Source: an uncultured Eubacterium sp. (GTDB lineage: Bacteria; Bacillota; Clostridia; Peptostreptococcales; Anaerovoracaceae). From it: a stretch of 7,081 bases of DNA. Shown in pieces: positions 1 through 6,139 of this stretch. The notes below the pieces were generated by a model. That model had not been told where the DNA came from. It saw only the letters and a program-made list of their open reading frames with translations, and ran no database searches. Position numbers and translations under genes: made by a program. Positions within the stretch are counted from its first letter, which is position 1. Each line of letters starts with the position of its first letter. The DNA is taken from contig URXI01000228.1 of assembly GCA_900551775.1 (NCBI GenBank), positions 1 to 7,081 on the forward strand, in the 5' to 3' direction.

Positions 1-2
1 AA

Positions 3-212
3 AATGAATGGAAGATTCTCGGCTATCTCATCAGGCATCAGGGAGAAATCGTTTCCAGAGTTCAGTTGATCGACTATCTGTGGGATCATCAGATCTTCAT
101 CGACGACAACACCCTGAGCGTCAATATGACTCGCCTGCGCGGACGTCTTACCGAACTCGGTGTAAGCGATTTCATCATCACAAAACGGGGCATGGGCTAT
201 CTGATTCCCTGA
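3..212 (+). CDS. Response regulator, OmpR/BceR type (C-terminal part, 5' cut by window edge)
   Basis: The last 69 residues of a two-component response regulator are present. The receiver domain and its phospho-accepting aspartate lie outside the window. What is seen is most of an OmpR-type winged-helix DNA-binding domain: the segment SRVQLIDYLWD, then the stretch IDDNTLSVNMTRLRGRL that matches the recognition-helix region typical of BceR, GraR and VirR regulators, and the closing hairpin TKRGMGYLIP. The frame is open from the window edge to the TGA at 210-212. The kinase gene begins 17 bases later, so the two are almost surely co-transcribed. By family knowledge it is phosphorylated by that kinase and activates the transporter genes downstream. 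The inducing peptide cannot be told from this fragment. Confidence 0.93.
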   Translation, partial: NEWKILGYLIRHQGEIVSRVQLIDYLWDHQIFIDDNTLSVNMTRLRGRLTELGVSDFIITKRGMGYLIP

Positions 213-218
213 GACTAT

Positions 219-223
219 GGAGG
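219..223 (+). promoter_or_regulatory. Ribosome binding site that sets the kinase start
   Basis: GGAGG lies six bases before the ATG at 230. The same frame is open upstream to an ATG at position 8, but that extension runs through the regulator gene in a different frame and reads as low-complexity, Arg/Ser/His-rich sequence. The site supports the start at 230. Confidence 0.85.
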
Positions 224-229
224 TCACCG

Positions 230-1267
230 ATGAAACTGATTCACTATTTAGAAGACAAAGCTTCCGTCCTGCTGATCAATGGCGCAGGGCTCTTTTTGTT
301 ATCTCTGTTTCTGCGCCTTTCAGGCAGCCGCAGTACAGACGTTCTGCTCATCGCCGTTCTGTGGCTTTTCATCCTCTTCACATGGCTGCTGGCAGATTTT
401 CATCATCGTAAGAAATATTTTTCCCGGCTTTTCGCACAATTGGCAGAACTGGATCAGCCCTATCTCATCTCCGAGGTCATGGAATCCACTCCTCGTCTCA
501 CAGACAGGCTGTACCGCGAAATCCTCCGTACCTCCAACCGATCTGTCATCGAAAAGATCCATTGTCTGGAAGATGGGCAGCGAGACTATAAGGAGTACAT
601 TGAGCAATGGGTTCATCAGGTAAAACTGCCTCTCACTGCCGCCAGGCTGATCTGTGAAAATAATACCGACAAAGACAGCCCGAGACTCCAGATGGAGCTG
701 GGGAAAATCGACCAGTTGATCGAGCAGGTGCTCTTTTATGCGCGCACGGAGCACGCATATCAGGACTATCTGATCCACCCGGTGAATCTGCGGCAGGCTG
801 TACTCTCTGCCATCGCCGAAAACAAAGCCTACTTTATTCAAAAAGGAATGCAGATCGACCTGGATTTGCCAGAAACCGCTCCGTTCATCGTATCCACCGA
901 CGAAAAGTGGGTCGTTTTCTTGCTGAATCAGATTTTTTCCAACTGCATCAAGTACAGCCGTGGGAGTAGTCCCGGCGTGCGCATCTCTGCCCGGGACGCA
1001 CACCAGAGGGTGATACTAATCATCGAAGATAACGGATTGGGGATTGCTAAAGAAGATCTGGGACGAATTTTCGACAAGGGTTTTACTGGAAAGAACGGGC
1101 GGACGGGCGTCAAATCCACAGGTATCGGTCTCTATCTCTGCAAACGTCTCTGCGACAAGCTTTCCATCGGCATCGCCTGCGAATCCGTCGAGAACCAGTT
1201 TACACGGATTTTGCTGACCTTTCCCGATTCCGATTTTCATAAATCCAGTAATCTTTCAAAAATGTAA
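230..1267 (+). CDS. Intramembrane-sensing histidine kinase, BceS type
   Basis: A sensor kinase of 345 residues, the usual length for the BceS family. Two membrane helices (about residues 12-31 and 37-56) are joined by a loop of only a few residues, so there is no real extracytoplasmic sensor domain. In characterised relatives such kinases receive the signal from the partner BceAB-type transporter. The dimerisation helix carries the phospho-accepting His129 in WVHQVKLPLTA. The ATP-binding domain shows an N-box (LLNQIFSNCIKYS, Asn238), the DNGLGI motif (267-272), FDKGFTG (281-287) and the glycine-rich STGIGLYL (296-303). All catalytic elements look intact. The H-box is unusual: the residues one and four after the histidine are Gln and Leu, where Glu/Asp and Thr/Asn are usual in the wider HisKA family. 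The start at 230 is chosen for its ribosome site and because hydrophobic sequence follows directly. Confidence 0.93.
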   Translation: MKLIHYLEDKASVLLINGAGLFLLSLFLRLSGSRSTDVLLIAVLWLFILFTWLLADFHHRKKYFSRLFAQLAELDQPYLISEVMESTPRLTDRLYREILRTSNRSVIEKIHCLEDGQRDYKEYIEQWVHQVKLPLTAARLICENNTDKDSPRLQMELGKIDQLIEQVLFYARTEHAYQDYLIHPVNLRQAVLSAIAENKAYFIQKGMQIDLDLPETAPFIVSTDEKWVVFLLNQIFSNCIKYSRGSSPGVRISARDAHQRVILIIEDNGLGIAKEDLGRIFDKGFTGKNGRTGVKSTGIGLYLCKRLCDKLSIGIACESVENQFTRILLTFPDSDFHKSSNLSKM

Positions 1268-1286
1268 GACTCCTGTAATCAAGACA
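1263..1286 (+). promoter_or_regulatory. Candidate response-regulator site (TGTAA direct repeat, 11-base period)
   Basis: TGTAA occurs at 1263-1267, overlapping the kinase stop codon, and again at 1274-1278, exactly 11 bases apart. The wider copies read TGTAAGAC and TGTAATCA. OmpR-family regulators usually bind two tandem half-sites about one helical turn apart, and the block ends just before the expected -35 position of the next promoter. TGTAA is also one half of the Bacillus BceR consensus as I recall it, but the inverted partner half is not seen here. The role as an operator is inference. Confidence 0.35.
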
Positions 1287-1302
1287 CATACCAAGAGAGC
1301 TT

Positions 1303-1332
1303 TTTGTTCTGTACAATCAAAGTAAGAACAAA
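1303..1332 (+). repeat. Inverted repeat TTTGTTCT-N14-AGAACAAA around the -10 element
   Basis: Eight bases at 1303-1310 are perfectly repeated in inverse at 1325-1332, with 14 bases between them that include the -10 hexamer. The right arm touches the ribosome site of the ATPase gene. The arm centres are 22 bases apart, about two helical turns, which would suit a dimeric DNA-binding protein. If transcription starts further upstream, the same bases could pair in the leader RNA beside the ribosome site. The arms are A/T-rich, so chance is possible. Confidence 0.4.
1312..1317 (+). promoter_or_regulatory. Probable -10 element of the transporter promoter
   Basis: TACAAT matches the vegetative -10 consensus TATAAT at five of six bases and has a TG just before it. 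At a 17-base spacing the -35 position reads TACCAA, a poor match to TTGACA. A good -10 with a weak -35 is typical of promoters that need an activator such as the adjacent response regulator. It lies 31 bases before the ATPase start codon. Confidence 0.45.
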
Positions 1333-1339
1333 GAGGGAG
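1333..1339 (+). promoter_or_regulatory. Ribosome binding site that sets the ATPase start
   Basis: GAGGGAG ends eight bases before the ATG at 1348. Two other in-frame starts, GTG at 1339 and ATG at 1342, overlap or nearly touch this site and so are too close to be used from it. The ATG at 1348 is preferred. Confidence 0.7.
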
Positions 1340-1347
1340 TGATGAGA

Positions 1348-2115
1348 ATGAATGAAATAATACGTATTTGTGATGTAGAAAAATACTATGGCAACGGAAG
1401 CAATGTGGTCAAAGCTGTGGACCGCGTCAGTTTTCAGGTAGAAAAAGGAGAGTTTGTGGGAATCATGGGTGCGTCCGGCTCCGGCAAATCCACGCTGCTC
1501 AATCTGCTGGCCGCCATCGATCATGTGACCAGCGGCCACATCTACTTCGGAGCTCTGGATATCACCCAGCTCCCAGAAGAAGCCCTTGCCGATTTTCGAA
1601 AAGAAAGCCTGGGCTTCGTGTTTCAGAACTACAATCTGCTGGACACCCTGACCATTGAAGAAAATATCACCCTGGCGCAGACTTTGCAGAATAAGAAGAA
1701 AAAAGAAATTCAGAGAGAGACATCGGCCATCATGAACAGGCTGGAGATTGCAGACATCCGCAGCAAATTTCCCGATCAGGTATCCGGCGGCCAGAAACAA
1801 CGCTGTGCCTGTGCCAGAGCCCTGGTTAATAAGCCGAAACTGATCCTGGCTGATGAACCTACCGGCGCCCTGGATTCTCACTCCGCCGGCATGCTGCTGG
1901 AAACCTTCTGCAAGATGAACAAGGAGCTTGCAGCGACCATCCTGATGGTGACCCACGACCCTTTTTCGGCCAGCTATTGCAGCCGCATTCTATTCCTGAA
2001 GGACGGACAGATCTTTCACGAGCTGATCCGCGCTGACAAAGACAGGCGGGAGTTCTTAAATCAGATTCTGGATGTCCTCGCCCTGACGGGAGGTGACAGC
2101 CGCCATGCTCTTTAA
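1348..2115 (+). CDS. ABC transporter ATP-binding protein, BceA type
   Basis: The cytoplasmic ATPase of a peptide-antibiotic detoxification transporter (MacB/LolD/BceA branch), 255 residues and of normal length. It should drive the permease encoded next. All motifs are present and intact: Walker A GASGSGKST (41-49), Q-loop in FVFQNYNLL (Gln93), signature VSGGQKQR (145-152), Walker B LILADEP (165-171), D-loop GALD (173-176) and the switch His203 in VTHDP. A lysine-rich stretch at about 116-119 lies between the Q-loop and the signature. The start is the ATG at 1348. Its 3' end overlaps the permease gene by 11 bases, pointing to coupled translation. It follows the kinase gene after 80 bases that look like a promoter, so it can be transcribed apart from the regulator and kinase. 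It could serve another peptide substrate than bacitracin; the sequence does not tell. Confidence 0.95.
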   Translation: MNEIIRICDVEKYYGNGSNVVKAVDRVSFQVEKGEFVGIMGASGSGKSTLLNLLAAIDHVTSGHIYFGALDITQLPEEALADFRKESLGFVFQNYNLLDTLTIEENITLAQTLQNKKKKEIQRETSAIMNRLEIADIRSKFPDQVSGGQKQRCACARALVNKPKLILADEPTGALDSHSAGMLLETFCKMNKELAATILMVTHDPFSASYCSRILFLKDGQIFHELIRADKDRREFLNQILDVLALTGGDSRHAL

Positions 2116-4255
2116 GTTATCTCTGCGCAACGCGAAACGTTCCATGAAGGACTATCTGATTTATCTGCTCACCATGACGGGCATCGTCGCCTTCATGTTC
2201 GCCTTCGATGCTCTGATTTTCACCGATATCGTCCAAAGCCTGTGGGAAACTGCTATGATGATGGCAGTCATGGTAGGCCTCGTGACCTTTTTCATCATCT
2301 TCATCGTCGCCTGGCTGATCAATTATATGGTTCACTTCATGCTGGAAAAACGCAGCCGGGAGTTCGGCACCTATCTCCTGCTGGGTATGCGTAAAAAAAC
2401 AGTTTCCAAGCTCTATATGCGGGAAAATATGATCCTGGGCGCCGCCTCACTGATCCTCGGCGTTCTTGCAGGCATGGTGCTGCAGCAGGTGCTCATGAGC
2501 GTCTTCTACCACTTGTTCAGTCAGGATTATCAGGTACAGTTTGGCGCCTTTCACTGGTGTCTCCTTCTGACCTCTGGCTGTTTCGGACTCTGTTTCCTCC
2601 TGGCTCTGCGCCATAACCGGAAAATATTCAAGAAGATGACGATCTCGGCTCTGATGGAAATGGAAGAACAGCCAAAAGCGGCAGAAACCGGCAGAGAAAA
2701 ATGGAAACAGTGGTTATTTCCTGCATCTGTCTGTTATTTTGTCATCTTTTTCCTATTGATGTATCGGAGCCATTACAGCACTCTTGGTGTCATCACCCTG
2801 AGCCTGCTTTTCCTCGCCGCCATCTACCTATTCTATCATGGTCTGGCAGCCTGGCTCGTTCAATATATTCACCGGGGCGGCAGGCTGGTGTACCGGCCAG
2901 ATGGACTCTTCCTTCTGCGCCAGCTTTCAGGAAAAATCCGCACCATGCGGTTTACCATGGGCACTCTGACAATTCTGTTCACTATCTCACTGCTGGGAGG
3001 CAGCGTAGCGATGATGTTCGCCAGCTACCAGAAAGAAGCCATCCATAACGCAGTCCCCTTTGACTTGATGCTGGCCAGTGAAAGCCCTGATGATCAATTT
3101 ACAGAGGAATTCACTTTTCTTAAAAAGGAAGGCGTAAAGGTAAAAGAACGTCAGATCTATCAGATTTATCAGAATGGCGGCCATCAAATGAACGACTATC
3201 TGTATACGCATGTGGCCAACTATGGAGACCGCTATACAGATAAAGCGGGCGAGCCTGACCGAAAGGCAATCGCCGCCGATTCCTTTAATTATTACGATTA
3301 TGACACCTACATGGCCGCAAGTGACTATAATGCGCTGCGCCATCTATTGGGATACAGCAGCGTCACTTTGAGAGACAGCGAGTACCTGCTCCACGTGAAG
3401 AATCGGGTGCTGCATGATATAGACGACGACTTTCTGCAAAGATCCCTTTCTGTAGGCGGCAGAACCCTCACCTATGCAGGCGCGAGGACCGAAGCCTTTG
3501 CCCAAAACGGGGTCAACGGCGCAGACTACATCATCGTGGTTCCAGATCAAGTGACAAAAGAAATGACAGCCTATTATTCGGCTGTGGCGCTGTCGCTTTC
3601 AGAAGCGCCAGAGGAGGGACTGCAGGAAAAACTTGAAGCGGTCTACTATCACAAGCGAGGCATGTTGACGGACAAAGAGGCCGAGGAACTGGAAATGGCA
3701 CTAGAAGACCGTAAAGCCACCCAGGCGGAGAAACTAGCCCTGCAGAGGAGCAGGGCCATGGCAGACTTGCCAAACGGCTCTGACCAGATCATGACCATCG
3801 GCAGATACGACGCAGCTGTGAAAGCAGAAGTCACGGTAGAAATGCTCTCGTTGATTTCTTCTGTCACCTTCCCTCTCGCCTATATCGCACTGATCTTCCT
3901 CTGCGTAGCCCTGACAATTCTGGCCGTACAGCAGGTTTCGGATTCCAGCCGTTACCGCTACCGCTACGACGTGCTGCGAAAGATGGGGGTCAGCGGCAGA
4001 GGCATCTGCAAAATCGTCCGAAAACAGCTGTCCATGTATTATCTGGTCCCTATCGCGCTTTCCCTCCTTCTCAGCGCCTTCATCGGCATCTTTGCAGGAG
4101 AGAAATTCGTCTTTTATACCGGTACGCAAGCCAGCAGTTTCTCTTATTTTGCTATCTCTGTCCTGGTATTCCTGGCAGTCTACCTCCTCTATTTTGCTGC
4201 AACCTATCTCGGTTTCAAGCGCAATGTCAGCGAAACCTTCATCAGACTGGAATAG
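2105..4255 (+). CDS. FtsX-family ABC transporter permease, BceB type
   Basis: The membrane subunit of the Bce-type transporter, 716 residues, somewhat longer than Bacillus BceB (about 650). By eye there are ten membrane helices in the BceB pattern: near 18-40, 49-78, 108-136, 149-168, 203-219, 226-252, 281-307, then 582-608, 642-664 and 681-703. Helices seven and eight enclose a large extracytoplasmic domain (about 308-580), the part that in relatives determines which peptide is sensed. The conserved FtsX segment follows helix two (EKRSREFGTYLLLGMRKK, 81-98), and its counterpart follows helix eight (RYDVLRKMGVSGRG, 620-633). The extracytoplasmic domain ends in a strongly charged, probably helical stretch (about 503-552). 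The start ATG at 2105 has GGGAGG 11 bases upstream; a GTG at 2093 is in frame but lies within that site. By family role it frees the lipid-bound cell-wall precursor target from peptide antibiotics and signals to the kinase. The actual peptide is unknown. Confidence 0.93.
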   Translation: MLFKLSLRNAKRSMKDYLIYLLTMTGIVAFMFAFDALIFTDIVQSLWETAMMMAVMVGLVTFFIIFIVAWLINYMVHFMLEKRSREFGTYLLLGMRKKTVSKLYMRENMILGAASLILGVLAGMVLQQVLMSVFYHLFSQDYQVQFGAFHWCLLLTSGCFGLCFLLALRHNRKIFKKMTISALMEMEEQPKAAETGREKWKQWLFPASVCYFVIFFLLMYRSHYSTLGVITLSLLFLAAIYLFYHGLAAWLVQYIHRGGRLVYRPDGLFLLRQLSGKIRTMRFTMGTLTILFTISLLGGSVAMMFASYQKEAIHNAVPFDLMLASESPDDQFTEEFTFLKKEGVKVKERQIYQIYQNGGHQMNDYLYTHVANYGDRYTDKAGEPDRKAIAADSFNYYDYDTYMAASDYNALRHLLGYSSVTLRDSEYLLHVKNRVLHDIDDDFLQRSLSVGGRTLTYAGARTEAFAQNGVNGADYIIVVPDQVTKEMTAYYSAVALSLSEAPEEGLQEKLEAVYYHKRGMLTDKEAEELEMALEDRKATQAEKLALQRSRAMADLPNGSDQIMTIGRYDAAVKAEVTVEMLSLISSVTFPLAYIALIFLCVALTILAVQQVSDSSRYRYRYDVLRKMGVSGRGICKIVRKQLSMYYLVPIALSLLLSAFIGIFAGEKFVFYTGTQASSFSYFAISVLVFLAVYLLYFAATYLGFKRNVSETFIRLE

Positions 4256-4267
4256 AAACGTACATCT

Positions 4268-4299
4268 AAAAGGGACCGCCCGAGCAGGCAGTCCCTTTT
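4268..4299. terminator. Bidirectional intrinsic terminator between the convergent operons
   Basis: AAAAGGGAC (4268-4276) pairs with GTCCCTTTT (4291-4299). Inside, GCC (4278-4280) pairs with GGC (4287-4289) after one C/A mismatch, leaving a six-base loop. The A-rich left arm and T-rich right arm give a U-run on transcripts of both strands. It begins 13 bases after the permease stop and ends five bases beyond the PotCD stop, so it can end both operons. Confidence 0.9.
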
Positions 4300-4303
4300 C
4301 TTA

Positions 4304-6139
4304 TCAGCTTTTAAATTTCTTCCAATACTTGGTGTATAAATCGTCTGCAGCCGGTCCCAGGTTCATCAGGGCTTCGCATTTTTCCAGCACCGCATCTTCT
4401 GGGAATAGGACGCCCATCTTAGCGGCGTCGTTCTTGACGCTGTCGATAACGCTGATGTTCGGAATGGAGTAGGTCAGGTAATCGAAATTCTTCATCGCTA
4501 CCTTCTTCTCCAACATAAAGTTGATCCACTTCTCTCCATTCTCCTTGTTCTTCGCCGTCTTCGGGATCGCCCAGGCATCCGTAAAGTCCTCACTGCCTTC
4601 CTTCGGCACCACATAAGCCAGGTCCGGATTCTCCTCCTGGCAGTAGAGCACCTCGCCGTTCCAGATGACGGCGATATCGGCAGAGCCGCCCAGGATGATA
4701 TCCCTGGCTGAATCGTTGGCATACTTGTACACCAGCGGTTTCTGCTCTGTCAGATATTCGGAGGCTTCTTTGATCTCCGCCTCAGAGGTGGTATTGAGGG
4801 AATAGCCTTTCGCCTTCAGTGCGATGGCAAGGGTGTCTCTCATACTGTCAGGCATGACGATCTTCCCCTTGTATTTGGCGTCCCACAGATCGTTCCACGA
4901 GGTGATGGATCCTTCAGGAATCTTGTTGAGATCGTACAGAATACCCAGGGTTCCCCATGTATGCGGCACGGAATATCTGTTTCCCGGGTCAAAGTTTTCC
5001 GCTACCTGCAGGTACTTCTGATCCAGGTTTGCTACATTCGGTATGTTGGAGTAATCGATTTCATCCAAAAGTCCTTCTCCGATCATCTTGTCAATCATGT
5101 AGTCCGAACCACAGACCACGTCGTAGCTGACGGAGTCGTTCTTAATGACGGGATACATCTCTTCGTTGGTGTCAAAGGTATCCATGACCACTTTGATGCC
5201 CGTCTCCTTCTCAAATTCTTTGACCAGGGTCGGATCGATGTAGTCGCCGAAACAGTAGACGTGAACCTCTTTGCCGCTGCCGCCGCCGGAAAATCCGCTG
5301 AGGAACAGGGTTCCCCCCAGTATAAAGACCACCAGGGTGGTAAGTACCGCCATGATCCGCTTCTTGCTCTTGCCGTCCTCTTTGTTCGATGCCACGTTGG
5401 CGGTCACCAGGATGACCAGCACGGTTACAAAAATCAAGGTAGACAAGGCGAAGAGAGTCGGCCGGATGCCCACCTTCACCTGGCTGTAAATCAGGGTGGA
5501 GATGGTATTGATCCCTGCGCCTCTCGTAAAATGCGTGACGACGAAGTCATCTACGGACATGGTGAAGGCGAGGAGAAATCCAGATACGATGCCGGGTCTG
5601 ATGTCCGGCAGGACCACCTTGTAAAAGGCGTAAATCGGCGTCGCCCCCAGATCCAGCGCAGCCTCGTAGGTGTTCCCCGAAAGCTGTTTGAATTTCGGCA
5701 TGACGGACAGAATCACGTAGGGAATGCAGAAGGTGATGTGTGATAAAAGCACCGTTCCCCAGTTCAGTGAAATCCCAAAGACCAGGAAGGTCATCATCAG
5801 AGAGATGCCGGTCACGATATCCGCATTGAGAAGCGGTATATTGTTCAGCCCCATGATCGCCGTCTCTGAGCGCTTTTTCATGGCCATGATGCCGATGCAG
5901 GCCAGGGTGCCGATGATCGTCGCGATGGTCGCTGCCGCTAAAGCAATGGTAAAGGTATTCCATATGGCTTCCATGATCATGCTGTTTCCCAGCATTTCCT
6001 TGTACCACTTCAGGGAGAATCCCGTCCAGATGGACATGGACTTGCTGTTGTTGAAGGAAAATACCATCAGCGTCAGGATGGGCAGGTACAGGAACAGGAT
6101 GATGAGGATCAGGTAGATCCGTTTTCCAAGCTTCTTCAT
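4304..6139 (-). CDS. potCD: Fused polyamine ABC transporter permease and substrate-binding protein PotC-PotD
   Basis: One reading frame of 611 residues joins two subunits of a spermidine/putrescine importer. Residues 1-250 are PotC: six membrane helices (about 9-29, 60-86, 107-125, 128-147, 182-200, 227-248) and the ATPase-contacting EAA loop (EAALDLGATPIYAFYKVVLP, 159-178). A basic cytoplasmic linker (251-261), a seventh helix (262-281) and a Gly/Ser stretch (SGGGSG, 284-289) lead to PotD (290-611) on the outer face. PotD features include FGDYIDP (297-303), FEKETGIKV (309-317), GSDYMIDKM (344-352), WGTLGILYDLN (395-405), WNDLWDAKYKGKI (415-427), IWNG (492-495) and a C-terminal YTKYWKKFK. Compared by eye with E. 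coli PotD, the pocket residues Tyr85, Trp229 and Asp257 look kept (Tyr347, Trp493, Asp521), whereas Trp34 and Trp255 are Phe, Thr35 is Gly and Asp168 is Ser. Which polyamine is bound is therefore open. GGGGAGGGG lies eight bases before the ATG, and the gene overlaps potB by four bases. Two stop codons stand in tandem. Confidence 0.95.
   Translation of the reverse strand: MKKLGKRIYLILIILFLYLPILTLMVFSFNNSKSMSIWTGFSLKWYKEMLGNSMIMEAIWNTFTIALAAATIATIIGTLACIGIMAMKKRSETAIMGLNNIPLLNADIVTGISLMMTFLVFGISLNWGTVLLSHITFCIPYVILSVMPKFKQLSGNTYEAALDLGATPIYAFYKVVLPDIRPGIVSGFLLAFTMSVDDFVVTHFTRGAGINTISTLIYSQVKVGIRPTLFALSTLIFVTVLVILVTANVASNKEDGKSKKRIMAVLTTLVVFILGGTLFLSGFSGGGSGKEVHVYCFGDYIDPTLVKEFEKETGIKVVMDTFDTNEEMYPVIKNDSVSYDVVCGSDYMIDKMIGEGLLDEIDYSNIPNVANLDQKYLQVAENFDPGNRYSVPHTWGTLGILYDLNKIPEGSITSWNDLWDAKYKGKIVMPDSMRDTLAIALKAKGYSLNTTSEAEIKEASEYLTEQKPLVYKYANDSARDIILGGSADIAVIWNGEVLYCQEENPDLAYVVPKEGSEDFTDAWAIPKTAKNKENGEKWINFMLEKKVAMKNFDYLTYSIPNISVIDSVKNDAAKMGVLFPEDAVLEKCEALMNLGPAADDLYTKYWKKFKS

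Noticed and set aside
8..229. Possible 74-residue N-terminal extension of the kinase from the ATG at position 8.
   Set aside because: It lies wholly within the response-regulator gene in another frame, has no signature of a protein domain, and a good ribosome site precedes the ATG at 230.
320..1003. Open frame of 227 codons on the minus strand, opposite the kinase gene.
   Set aside because: It is a shadow of the kinase coding sequence, with no motif or convincing ribosome site seen.
1339..1347. Earlier starts for the ATPase (GTG 1339, ATG 1342).
   Set aside because: They overlap or crowd the GAGGGAG ribosome site; the ATG at 1348 has proper spacing.
1279..1956. Long open frame of 225 codons on the minus strand, opposite the ATPase gene.
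   Set aside because: It is antisense to a gene with every ABC motif intact and encodes no recognisable domain.
3950..3967. Short tandem repeat encoding Arg-Tyr three times.
   Set aside because: Three dipeptide units in a conserved loop after helix eight of the permease are ordinary coding sequence, not a repeat element.
4092..4472. Plus-strand open frame running from the permease gene across the terminator into potCD.
   Set aside because: It crosses a strong terminator and overlaps two real genes in wrong frames.
5250..5254. Cys296 of PotCD as a lipoprotein attachment site.
   Set aside because: It is preceded by EVHVY, not by a lipobox, and lies within the first strand of the binding domain.
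4961..5743. Open frame of 260 codons on the plus strand, opposite the PotC-PotD junction.
   Set aside because: It is antisense to a clear transporter gene, and its product is rich in His, Asp and Val without any domain pattern.
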